From assembly GCA_024645155.1 (NCBI GenBank), contig JAHEGF010000070.1, forward strand, positions 1-13,726: a DNA stretch of 13,726 bases. Direction: 5' to 3'. The notes below the pieces were generated by a model, which saw only the letters and a program-made list of their open reading frames with translations, was not told the origin of the DNA and made no database searches. How positions within the stretch are numbered: the first letter of the stretch is position 1; every line of letters starts with the position of its first letter. This document shows positions 6,235 through 12,447 of this stretch, piece after piece. The DNA is from Phyllobacteriaceae bacterium (GTDB taxonomy: Bacteria > Pseudomonadota > Alphaproteobacteria > Rhizobiales > Rhizobiaceae). Position numbers and translations under genes: made by a program.

Positions 6235-6628
6235 TATTCGCCCTGAATGCCGTGACCTCGATTTCGATCTTGATCTCGGGCTCTACCAGGCCGGCAACGA
6301 TCAATGTCGCGGCCGGGCGGATGTCGCCGAAGATTTCACCCAGCGTCGCGAATGCTTCTTCCTGGTAGGACGGGTCGGAGATGATGTAGTTGGCGCGCAC
6401 AATATCGGCCAGTTCCAACCCGGCGTCGCGCAATACCTCGGTAATCGTGGCGACGATGTTGTGAATCTGGTCGGACAAGCCGTCGGGTATCGTCATTGTC
6501 CGGTAATCGTAGCCGGTCGTTCCGGCAACGAAACACCAGGTCGCCTCGCCGGTGACCTGCACCACCGCGCGCGAATAGCCGGCTTTTTTTTCAAAGCTTG
6601 AACCGGTGGATATGGTGCGCCGCGCCAA
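6227..6628 (-). CDS. RidA-family (YjgF/YER057c/UK114) protein, TTG start, lacking the catalytic Arg
   Basis: The homologous region begins at ARRTISTGSSFEKKAGYSR, with no nearby ATG. A TTG at 6626-6628 has GGAG 8 nt upstream, overlapping the stop of the preceding gene, so I place the start there (133 residues). An ATG start at 6742 would add 38 residues of unrelated sequence read out of frame over DUF2798. The RidA fold is clear: FVAGTTGYD, IVATITEVLRDAGLELADIVRANYII, and the terminal EIKIEIEVTAF strand. Archetypal RidA deaminates 2-aminoacrylate-type enamines using Arg105. Aligning on KIEIE puts Ala107 (RPAAT) at that position. Enamine deaminase activity is therefore unlikely, and this fits one of the Arg-less Rid subgroups. 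It overlaps the zinc-ribbon gene by 8 nt. Confidence 0.88.
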   Translation of the reverse strand: MARRTISTGSSFEKKAGYSRAVVQVTGEATWCFVAGTTGYDYRTMTIPDGLSDQIHNIVATITEVLRDAGLELADIVRANYIISDPSYQEEAFATLGEIFGDIRPAATLIVAGLVEPEIKIEIEVTAFRANNG

Positions 6629-6633
6629 GGGCT

Positions 6634-6873
6634 TTACTCCGCCCCAACAACGAAACGGTGCAGGATGCGCCGCACGGCGGGAGCCACGACCAGCACTGCA
6701 GGAAATGCAATACCCCACGACGGCAGCCATGTACCAATCCACAGTGTCGCGGAAAAATCACCGGCACCAACGGCAAGCAGGGTTGAGATTCCCGACACGA
6801 TAAACGACATCATTCCCGAAAGAAGCAGGCCAAAAGCCAAAAATTCAAGGCGTCGCGGAATAAACGGCTTCAT
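6634..6873 (-). CDS. DUF2798 small inner-membrane protein
   Basis: A 79-residue protein with two predicted membrane helices, about residues 10-33 (FLAFGLLLSGMMSFIVSGIS) and 42-66 (TLWIGTWLPSWGIAFPAVLVV). A basic N-terminus (KPFIPRR) and a C-terminal VRRILHRF follow the positive-inside rule. The SGMMSFIVSGIST and SWGIAFPAVLVVAPAVRR blocks are typical of DUF2798, whose function is unknown. It starts 23 nt after the leuD stop with CAGGAC upstream. Its own stop codon overlaps the Shine-Dalgarno of the RidA gene, which supports one transcript leuD-DUF2798-ridA. Confidence 0.88.
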   Translation of the reverse strand: MKPFIPRRLEFLAFGLLLSGMMSFIVSGISTLLAVGAGDFSATLWIGTWLPSWGIAFPAVLVVAPAVRRILHRFVVGAE

Positions 6874-6896
6874 CGGGGTCCTGACGGTTCACGCAT

Positions 6897-7502
6897 TCAG
6901 GCCCAGGGACGCAGCTCGGCGTTTTTCTTTTCGAACGTATCGATCGCCGGCACTTTTTCCATTGTCAGCGCAATGTCATCAAGGCCGTTGAGCAGGCAAT
7001 GGCGCTTGAATTCGTCGAGTTCGAATTTAATCGTTCCGCCATCCGGTCCGCGGATCTCGCAGGCTTCCAGGTCAACCGTCACGGTGGCGTTGGAGCCGCG
7101 TTCCGCATCGTCATTGAGTTTCTCAAGTTCTTCCGGGCTGACGACTACCGGCAAGATCCCGTTCTTGAAGCAGTTGTTGTAGAAAATGTCGGCAAAACTC
7201 GTCGATATGACACAGCGTATGCCGAAATCGGCCAGCGCCCACGGTGCATGTTCACGCGACGAGCCGCAGCCGAAATTGTCGCCGGCAACCAGTATCTGTG
7301 CCTTGCGGTAGGCGGGCTTGTTGAGCACGAAATCCGGATTTTCCGTTCCGTCGTCATTAAACCGCATCTCCGCAAACAGGCCGGAGCCCAGTCCGGTGCG
7401 TTTGATCGTTTTCAGGTAATCCTTCGGAATGATCATATCGGTGTCTATATTGACAATCGGAAGCGGCGCGGCGACGCCGGTCAGCTTTGTAAACTTGTCC
7501 AT
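6897..7502 (-). CDS. leuD: 3-isopropylmalate dehydratase, small subunit
   Basis: LeuD pairs with the iron-sulfur subunit LeuC to isomerise 2-isopropylmalate to 3-isopropylmalate, the second leucine step. leuC is not in this window. The 201-residue length is that of the larger bacterial LeuD type. Visible motifs are PLPIVNIDTDMIIPKDYLKT (13-32), the signature GDNFGCGSSREHAPWAL (74-90), SFADIFYNNCFKNGILP and the terminal DDIALTM segment. The ATG at 7502 has only a weak GGAC-like ribosome site. It is followed closely by DUF2798, RidA and the zinc-ribbon gene, then leuB about 1.2 kb further on. Confidence 0.97.
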   Translation of the reverse strand: MDKFTKLTGVAAPLPIVNIDTDMIIPKDYLKTIKRTGLGSGLFAEMRFNDDGTENPDFVLNKPAYRKAQILVAGDNFGCGSSREHAPWALADFGIRCVISTSFADIFYNNCFKNGILPVVVSPEELEKLNDDAERGSNATVTVDLEACEIRGPDGGTIKFELDEFKRHCLLNGLDDIALTMEKVPAIDTFEKKNAELRPWA

Positions 7503-7531
7503 GTTCGTCCACTTTGTCCGTGAAGCTTTAT

Positions 7532-7566
7532 TTCCCGCTACGCTTTATACGGGCTTGAAGCGGGAA
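7532..7566. repeat. Inverted repeat TTCCCGCT-N19-AGCGGGAA between the oxidoreductase and leuD
   Basis: TTCCCGCT (7532-7539) and AGCGGGAA (7559-7566) are perfect 8-bp arms with a 19-nt spacer. The repeat begins directly after the stop of the FAD oxidoreductase and ends 30 nt before the leuD start. In the minus-strand RNA it could form a terminator hairpin (but no U-tract follows), or it could be an operator for leuD. It fills most of the 64-nt gap. Confidence 0.4.
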
Positions 7567-8733
7567 TCAAATGACGTTCAGCTCTCGGAACGGCTTATCT
7601 TCGGCGATCCGTTCAAAACGGAAGGCCGAGCAGTCGATCGTTTTGAAAGAACCGTGAACAACAAGCTCGGCAATCGCGCGGCCCGCTGCTGGCGCCTGTT
7701 GCAGGCCGTGCCCCGAAAAGCCGTTGCAGAACAGAAAGCCGGTGATTTCAGGATGGCGCCCGATCACCGCATTCTGGTCAAACGTGTTGTAGTCGTAGTG
7801 ACCCGCCCAGGCCCGTCCGGGACGGACCGCCTCGAAAGCCGGAACCCGCTCGGCGAGTTTCGGCCAGATCACCGTTTCGAACAAATGCCAGTCCGGCTCG
7901 AAATCGCCTTCATTGGCGCAGGAATCGCTTTCATGATCTTCACCACCTCCGGCAATGAACATTAACCCTTCGGGACGGACATAGACGCCCGACGGATCGA
8001 CCATCAGCGGCAGGTCTGGAATATCCGTGCGGCATTCAAACACGAACACCGAGCGTTTGCGTGGCTCGACCGGCAGTTCAATCCCGGCCATCGCGGCAAT
8101 TTTTCCGGCGGCCGGACCAGCGGCGTTAATGGCAAGCGGCGTGATGATCCGCTCGCCGCTGTCCAGTTCGACATGATTGATCCGGTTGACGGAAAGTCCG
8201 ATCGCACGTACCGACGCCTTGACGAAGGTGATGTCGCGATGGCGCAGTGCCGAACGGTAAAGTGACAGCAGCGCATGGGCATCGAACCACCCTTCGCCCG
8301 AAATGCCAAGGGTTCCGCCTGCAATGCCTTCGGTGGACAACCACGCAAAGCGTTGCGACAACTGCCCTGGCGTCTCAAGGATTACGTCGGCACCGCAGGA
8401 TTCTTGGATACCGAGATTGTGTTGCAGAACCGGCAGGCCTTCCGGCCCGGCGAGGATCAGGTAGCCATTTTCGCGAAACGCAATGTCCGCATCCGGTCCG
8501 AACTGCTTTTTCAGGTTGCGGAACACCTCAAGCGTCATCGCCGAAAGACGGATATTCTCCGCTGTGGAAAACTGCTGCCGGATCGACGCACAGGAAAGCG
8601 TGGTGGCAGCCGTCGCAAAGTGCGGGTCGGGTTCGACAATGGCGATAGATCCGGTAAAACCTTCCTCGCGCAGGTACCATGCGGCACACGAGCCGATGAT
8701 CGCACCTCCGATAATCGTGATATCAGCCTTCAT
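7567..8733 (-). CDS. FAD-dependent oxidoreductase, DAO superfamily, FOXRED1-like
   Basis: A 388-residue flavoprotein of the D-amino-acid/sarcosine/glycine oxidase superfamily. The N-terminal FAD-binding fold is DITIIGGAIIGSCAAWYL (4-21); the middle Gly of GxGxxG is Ala11, a variant common in this family. The IRQQFSTAENIRLS block (51-64), NAAGPAAG and the C-terminal WAGHYDYNTFDQN (about 309-321) and GFSGHGLQQAP (338-348) closely resemble human FOXRED1, a complex I assembly factor, and its bacterial relatives. The substrate is unknown; an amino or imino acid is likely from the fold. The frame runs upstream to 8826, but I start at the ATG at 8731-8733, where the FAD fold begins and GGACAG lies 4 nt upstream. 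It is divergent from the CoA lyase. Confidence 0.88.
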   Translation of the reverse strand: MKADITIIGGAIIGSCAAWYLREEGFTGSIAIVEPDPHFATAATTLSCASIRQQFSTAENIRLSAMTLEVFRNLKKQFGPDADIAFRENGYLILAGPEGLPVLQHNLGIQESCGADVILETPGQLSQRFAWLSTEGIAGGTLGISGEGWFDAHALLSLYRSALRHRDITFVKASVRAIGLSVNRINHVELDSGERIITPLAINAAGPAAGKIAAMAGIELPVEPRKRSVFVFECRTDIPDLPLMVDPSGVYVRPEGLMFIAGGGEDHESDSCANEGDFEPDWHLFETVIWPKLAERVPAFEAVRPGRAWAGHYDYNTFDQNAVIGRHPEITGFLFCNGFSGHGLQQAPAAGRAIAELVVHGSFKTIDCSAFRFERIAEDKPFRELNVI

Positions 8734-8835
8734 GATACTGTCCGCGGCAAAATTGCCATGACTCCGATTTTGCCTTGCCGTTGCCGGTAACCAAACCCTC
8801 TTGCGTGAATCGCGGGCTCGCGGCATAGCTCACAC
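8734..8835. promoter_or_regulatory. Divergent intergenic region between the FAD oxidoreductase and the CoA lyase
   Basis: This 102-nt region must hold promoters for both divergent genes. I see no convincing -35/-10 pair; TTGCGT with CATAGC at 17-nt spacing on the plus strand is weak. A short inverted repeat GGCAA-AA-TTGCC (8746-8757) lies 13 nt from the oxidoreductase start and could bind a regulator. The CoA lyase ATG has no clear Shine-Dalgarno. Confidence 0.35.
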
Positions 8836-9732
8836 ATGATCAGAAACCCCGATCGCCCGCTGCGCTCGCGCCGCTCCGTATTGTATGTGCCAGCCTCAAA
8901 CAAAAAGGCAATGGCCAAACTCGCGGCGCTTTCGTGTGATGCCGTAATTTTTGATCTCGAGGATGCGGTCGCACCGGGCGACAAGGTTGCGGCCCGCGAG
9001 GCATTGCGCGGTCATTTCAGTGATACCGAAGCCACTACCCACGAACGAATAATCCGCATCAACCCGCTCTCCGGTGAATGGGGCGCAGAGGATTTTCTCG
9101 CCGCCCGTGCATGCCGGCCTGACGCCATTTTGCTCCCCAAGGTGAATAAACATGGTGATATCACCGATGCCGAGGATGCACTGGCCGAAACCGATGCGCC
9201 AAATTCGATCCGCCTGTGGGCGATGATCGAAACCCCAGCAGGTCTTCTGAACAGCGGATCGATCGCAGAAATGGCAGGAAATCCCCATAGTCGACTGGAT
9301 TGTTTCGTTGCCGGTACAAATGATCTTGCCAAGGAAACCGGGGCGCGCATAGCGCCGGGCCGTTCGGTCTTCGTGCCGTGGCTAATGCAGATCGTGGCGG
9401 CTGCGCGCGCTGTCGGCATCGACGCGCTGGATGGCGTATGGAACGATTATCGCGATAGCGAAGGTTTCGCGTCAGAGTGCACCGAGGCGGCAGCCATGGG
9501 GTTTGACGGCAAGACCCTGATCCATCCATCGCAGATCGAGTCCGCCAACCGGGCTTTTTCACCCTCCCATGAAGAGATCGCTAATGCGCGCGCCATACGT
9601 GCAGCTTTCGCCTTGGTGGAGAATCGGAACAAGGGAGTGATTTCTCTTGATGGCAAGATGGTTGAAAGGCTGCATCTTGATGTAGCGGAAAAACTGCTCG
9701 CCAGACACACAACCATCGGAGACGCGCAATGA
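8836..9732 (+). CDS. HpcH/HpaI-CitE family CoA-ester lyase (CLYBL / malyl-CoA lyase type)
   Basis: A 298-residue TIM-barrel lyase of the citrate lyase beta/malyl-CoA lyase family, which cleaves 3-hydroxyacyl-CoA esters in a Mg2+-dependent retro-Claisen reaction. Motifs in order are RRSVLYVPASN (12-22), IFDLEDAVAP (38-47), substrate-binding Arg74 in RIIRINPL, LLPKV (99-103), metal ligand Glu132 in AMIETPAG, metal ligand Asp163 in FVAGTNDLAKE (157-167), and GFDGKTLIHPSQI. There is no CitD or CitF partner nearby, so it is a stand-alone lyase rather than a citrate lyase subunit. Citramalyl-CoA or malyl-CoA are likely substrates; sequence alone cannot choose. It overlaps the next gene by ATGA, so translation is coupled. 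Confidence 0.9.
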   Translation: MIRNPDRPLRSRRSVLYVPASNKKAMAKLAALSCDAVIFDLEDAVAPGDKVAAREALRGHFSDTEATTHERIIRINPLSGEWGAEDFLAARACRPDAILLPKVNKHGDITDAEDALAETDAPNSIRLWAMIETPAGLLNSGSIAEMAGNPHSRLDCFVAGTNDLAKETGARIAPGRSVFVPWLMQIVAAARAVGIDALDGVWNDYRDSEGFASECTEAAAMGFDGKTLIHPSQIESANRAFSPSHEEIANARAIRAAFALVENRNKGVISLDGKMVERLHLDVAEKLLARHTTIGDAQ

Positions 9733-9935
9733 TCCTGTACCGCCTGCTCACCGGGCCCGACGATTCATCATTTTGCCACAAGGTGACCGCGGCGCTGAAC
9801 AGCGGCTGGACCCTTTCGGGAGCACCGGCCTACGCATTCGATGCGGCTTCGGGCCAGATGCGCTGTGCCCAGGCTGTCACCAAGCAGGTCGACGGCGAGG
9901 AATACGACCCGTCAATCAAGCTTGGCGAGCGGTGA
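9729..9935 (+). CDS. DUF1737 small protein
   Basis: A 68-residue protein that matches DUF1737 by its YRLLTGPDDSSFCHKVTAALNSGW opening (seen as LLTGPDDSSFCHKV and ALNSGWTLSGAP) and the QMRCAQAVTKQV segment. The aromatic, Gly-Trp centred pattern is typical of this short domain, whose function is unknown. Its ATG overlaps the TGA of the CoA lyase (ATGA), and the tyrosine phosphatase starts 6 nt after its stop, so the three genes very probably form one operon. It has no signal peptide or membrane segment. Confidence 0.88.
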   Translation: MILYRLLTGPDDSSFCHKVTAALNSGWTLSGAPAYAFDAASGQMRCAQAVTKQVDGEEYDPSIKLGER

Positions 9936-9941
9936 CCAGCC

Positions 9942-10412
9942 ATGAAACAAACTGACGGACCGGTATCAGTGCTATTTGTTTGCCTGGGCAATATTTGCCG
10001 GTCGCCTCTTGCCGAAGGCGTGTTTCGCCAGGCTGTCAGAAATCACGGTTGCACGAACCGCTTCCACATTGATTCGGCGGGTACGGGAGGCTGGCATTCC
10101 GGCTCACCTCCCGATCCCCGGTCGGTCGCCGTGGCCCGTCGCCATGGTATCGACATCTCAGGCCAGCTATGCCGCAAGATAACGGCGGATGATTTTTCGC
10201 AATTCGACTACATTCTCGGGATGGATCACGACAACATTGCCAATCTCCGCGCGGCAGCGCCGGGCGATCACGGCCGCATCCACCTGTTTCTTGACCTCGC
10301 CTTCGGACGCCCGGTAGAGATTGCCGACCCCTATTATGGCGGTTCCGGCGGCTTCGAGGAAGCCTACCGCATAATCCGCGAGGGATCAGAAGCCTTGCTT
10401 GAAAAGCTGTAG
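9942..10412 (+). CDS. Low-molecular-weight protein-tyrosine phosphatase
   Basis: A 156-residue phosphatase of the arsenate-reductase-like LMW-PTP fold. The P-loop VCLGNICRSP gives Cys14 as nucleophile and Arg20 as phosphate binder (CX5R). The general acid is Asp129 in the DPYYGG loop. HIDSAGTGGWHSG and the ILGMDHDN segment complete the family pattern. The DPYY loop and length fit true tyrosine phosphatases rather than arsenate reductases. It would dephosphorylate cytoplasmic tyrosine-phosphorylated proteins or small aryl phosphates. It is the last gene of the CoA lyase-DUF1737-PTP unit, and its 3' end overlaps the convergent thpR by 49 nt. Confidence 0.93.
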   Translation: MKQTDGPVSVLFVCLGNICRSPLAEGVFRQAVRNHGCTNRFHIDSAGTGGWHSGSPPDPRSVAVARRHGIDISGQLCRKITADDFSQFDYILGMDHDNIANLRAAAPGDHGRIHLFLDLAFGRPVEIADPYYGGSGGFEEAYRIIREGSEALLEKL

Positions 10413-10957
10413 TTGCTTTCCGGCCGTGACAGTGGCCATGCTTCCTCGACCACGTAGGGTCCTCCGCCGACGGAATTGCGCGCCGACATAAGGACGAACC
10501 GGGTGACATCAAACGCCGCAGTCCTGAAGTTTCCCCGGGAGGAAAGATAGGCGGCGACGGCACCGGCATCGGCATTTCTCAACCGCGCGACCGTGACATG
10601 TGGCATGAACTTTCGTGGATCGGGAGGAAGGCCAAGGCGCTGGCAAATGCGTTCGATCTCGTATTGCAGTGCCGTCAGTGCCGGAGATTGTGATACGCCC
10701 GCCCAGATTGCATGTGGCTTGCGCGATCCGAAAACGCCGACACCGGTAAGGCTGAGTTCAAAGCCCGGCCGGTGGACACGGTCAAGCGCGTTGGCAATTT
10801 CGTCGGCAACATGGCCCTCGATATCGCCGATAAAACGCAGCGTGATATGGTGGTTTTCCGGATCGATCCAGCGTGCGCCGGGCAGGCCGCCACGCAAAAG
10901 CGATAGGGACATCGCCGCGCTGGATGGAATTTCTAGCGCCGTGAACAAACGTGGCAT
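10364..10957 (-). CDS. thpR: RNA 2',3'-cyclic phosphodiesterase (2H phosphoesterase, LigT family)
   Basis: A 197-residue 2H phosphoesterase with both HxTx motifs: HITL at H37/T39 in ENHHITLRFIG, and HVTV at H120/T122 in KFMPHVTVARL. Spacing and length match ThpR/LigT, which hydrolyses RNA 2',3'-cyclic phosphates to 2'-phosphates and can reversibly ligate tRNA halves in vitro. The N-terminal MPRLFTALEIP is typical. GGGGAG lies 6 nt before the ATG at 10957. A Ser-rich C-terminal tail of about 25 residues overlaps the end of the convergent phosphatase gene by 49 nt. It is probably co-transcribed with tesA, which ends 65 nt upstream. Confidence 0.93.
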   Translation of the reverse strand: MPRLFTALEIPSSAAMSLSLLRGGLPGARWIDPENHHITLRFIGDIEGHVADEIANALDRVHRPGFELSLTGVGVFGSRKPHAIWAGVSQSPALTALQYEIERICQRLGLPPDPRKFMPHVTVARLRNADAGAVAAYLSSRGNFRTAAFDVTRFVLMSARNSVGGGPYVVEEAWPLSRPESNYSFSSKASDPSRIMR

Positions 10958-10964
10958 GCCTCGC

Positions 10965-11007
10965 TCCCCGGTTAACGAATCCCCGGTCAGCGAATCACCG
11001 TTTCAGC
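10965..11007. repeat. 15-bp imperfect tandem repeat upstream of thpR
   Basis: TCCCCGGTTAACGAA (10965-10979) is followed directly by TCCCCGGTCAGCGAA (10980-10994), 13 of 15 identical, and by a degraded third unit TCACCGTTTCAGC (10995-11007). The array fills most of the 65-nt tesA-thpR gap, and the first unit begins at the thpR Shine-Dalgarno (GGGGA on the minus strand). Slipped-strand duplication is the simplest origin. Confidence 0.7.
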
Positions 11008-11022
11008 TTCTAGACAAGCATT

Positions 11023-11664
11023 TTATTGTTTTGCTTCACGCATCATTGTCTCGATGAGCGGAACCACGCGCTCCACCATGACCTGCACACCATCGGCATT
11101 GGGATGCATTCCGTCTGCAAGGAGCAGCGCCGGATTGGCAGCCACTCCCTCAAGGAAAAATGGATAGAATGCAACGCGGTGCTTTTCGGCAAGACTTGGA
11201 AAGATTGCATTAAACCGGCTCTCATACTCGCGGCCCATGTTTGGCGGCGCCAGCATCCCCGCCAGCAACACCGTCATGCCGCGTTCCTTCAGGCGGGAAA
11301 TTATCCGGTCCAGATTTTCCGCCGTGGTTTCAGGCGACAAGCCGCGAAGTGCGTCATTGGCTCCCAGTTCAACAATGACGAGATCGGTATCGTCGGGAAC
11401 CGACCAGTCGAGGCGCTGCAGGCCACCGGTTGTGGTATCACCCGAGACGCCGGCATTGGTAACTGTTACATCAATCCCCCGTTCTCTTAGCGCCCTTTCC
11501 AGCCGTTCCGTAAATCCGTCCGCCATATCCAGTTGATATCCGGCCATCAGGCTGTCGCCAAACCCGACGATCCTGAACATTTCCGCATATCCCGGATTGA
11601 CGGCAGCAAGCAAAATGGCCCCGATCACGATGATTTTTTCCGCCAGGAGTTTCAATCTGTTCAT
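11023..11664 (-). CDS. tesA: Periplasmic SGNH esterase / lysophospholipase L1 / thioesterase I
   Basis: A 213-residue GDSL/SGNH hydrolase. Residues 1-27 form a signal peptide (MNRLKLLAEK, then IIVIGAILLAAV, cleavage likely after GYA). The SGNH blocks are Ser38 in GFGDSLMAG, Gly75 in NAGVSGDT, Asn103 in ELGANDALRG, and Asp184/His187 in LADGMHPN. It resembles E. coli TesA (acyl-CoA thioesterase I/protease I/lysophospholipase L1), a periplasmic enzyme with broad acyl-ester activity. The divergent ybbA-ybbP pair beside it repeats the E. coli arrangement, supporting orthology. No clear Shine-Dalgarno precedes the ATG at 11664. thpR lies downstream on the same strand. Confidence 0.94.
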   Translation of the reverse strand: MNRLKLLAEKIIVIGAILLAAVNPGYAEMFRIVGFGDSLMAGYQLDMADGFTERLERALRERGIDVTVTNAGVSGDTTTGGLQRLDWSVPDDTDLVIVELGANDALRGLSPETTAENLDRIISRLKERGMTVLLAGMLAPPNMGREYESRFNAIFPSLAEKHRVAFYPFFLEGVAANPALLLADGMHPNADGVQVMVERVVPLIETMMREAKQ

Positions 11665-11724
11665 ATGTAACCCATATGGTCAGGGCATCCGCCGTTCCAA
11701 GCCCGCCCTGTATAGGATTAATTC
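11665..11724. promoter_or_regulatory. Divergent promoter region between tesA and ybbA
   Basis: This 60-nt spacer must serve two divergent genes. It holds a CCATATGG palindrome (11672-11679) just upstream of the tesA start, itself within CATATG, and AGGA (11714-11717) as the ybbA ribosome site. No clear -35/-10 pair is seen for either direction. Confidence 0.35.
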
Positions 11725-12447
11725 TTGACGACCGCACCCGCAATAGACCTGAACAATGTTTCGCTGACATTGGGCCATGGCGCATCCGAGGTTCATGTCC
11801 TGAAGAGTATCGACCTGCGCATCGACGCCGGCCAGACGGTAGGCATTGTCGGTCCGTCGGGTTCGGGAAAGTCGACATTGTTGATGGTGACCGCAGGGCT
11901 GGAAACCGTCGATAGCGGGACAGTGACCATTGCCGGAACTGAAATCACCGGAAAGGACGAAGATACCATCGCCGCCTTTCGCGGCCGAAACATCGGCATT
12001 GTTTTCCAGTCGTTCCATCTCATTCCCAATATGACAGCGCGCGAAAATGTTGCCGTGCCGCTTGAGTTGTCCGGTCGAGCCGATGCGCTGGAAATGGCAG
12101 AGGCCGAGCTTGCAGCTGTTGGCCTCGCCGACCGCATGAGCCACTATCCGGGCGAACTTTCCGGTGGCGAGCAGCAGCGTGTTGCAATCGCCCGCGCGCT
12201 TGCTCCCTCGCCGGCCATTCTCATCGCCGACGAACCGACCGGCAACCTCGACCAGGGGACCGGCACCATGATCGCCGACTTGTTGTTCAAGGAGGCATCA
12301 AGGCGCGGAACGACACTGCTGCTGGTTACCCATGATCCAGTGCTGGCGGCCCGATGCAGGCAGCGTGTGGCGATGCTTTCAGGCCGCATCGAACCACAAG
12401 AAAGCACCGGTAACCCGGCCGTGGCGTCCGCCCATGAATCGTCCTGA
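11725..12447 (+). CDS. ybbA: ABC transporter ATP-binding protein, YbbA/LolD-like
   Basis: A 240-residue ATPase of the MacB/LolD/YbbA class. Walker A is GPSGSGKST (43-51), the Q-loop is Gln95, the ABC signature is LSGGEQ (145-150), Walker B is ILIADE with catalytic Glu170, and the H-loop is His203 in LLVTHDP. The start is TTG at 11725: AGGA lies 7 nt before it, and TTAPAIDLNNVSL continues the usual N-terminus, while the first ATG comes only inside the core fold. The last 14 nt overlap the permease gene. Together with YbbP it forms a non-canonical FtsX-type transporter with no periplasmic binding protein. In E. coli this pair is adjacent to and divergent from tesA, as here. The exported substrate is unknown. 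Confidence 0.93.
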   Translation: MTTAPAIDLNNVSLTLGHGASEVHVLKSIDLRIDAGQTVGIVGPSGSGKSTLLMVTAGLETVDSGTVTIAGTEITGKDEDTIAAFRGRNIGIVFQSFHLIPNMTARENVAVPLELSGRADALEMAEAELAAVGLADRMSHYPGELSGGEQQRVAIARALAPSPAILIADEPTGNLDQGTGTMIADLLFKEASRRGTTLLLVTHDPVLAARCRQRVAMLSGRIEPQESTGNPAVASAHESS

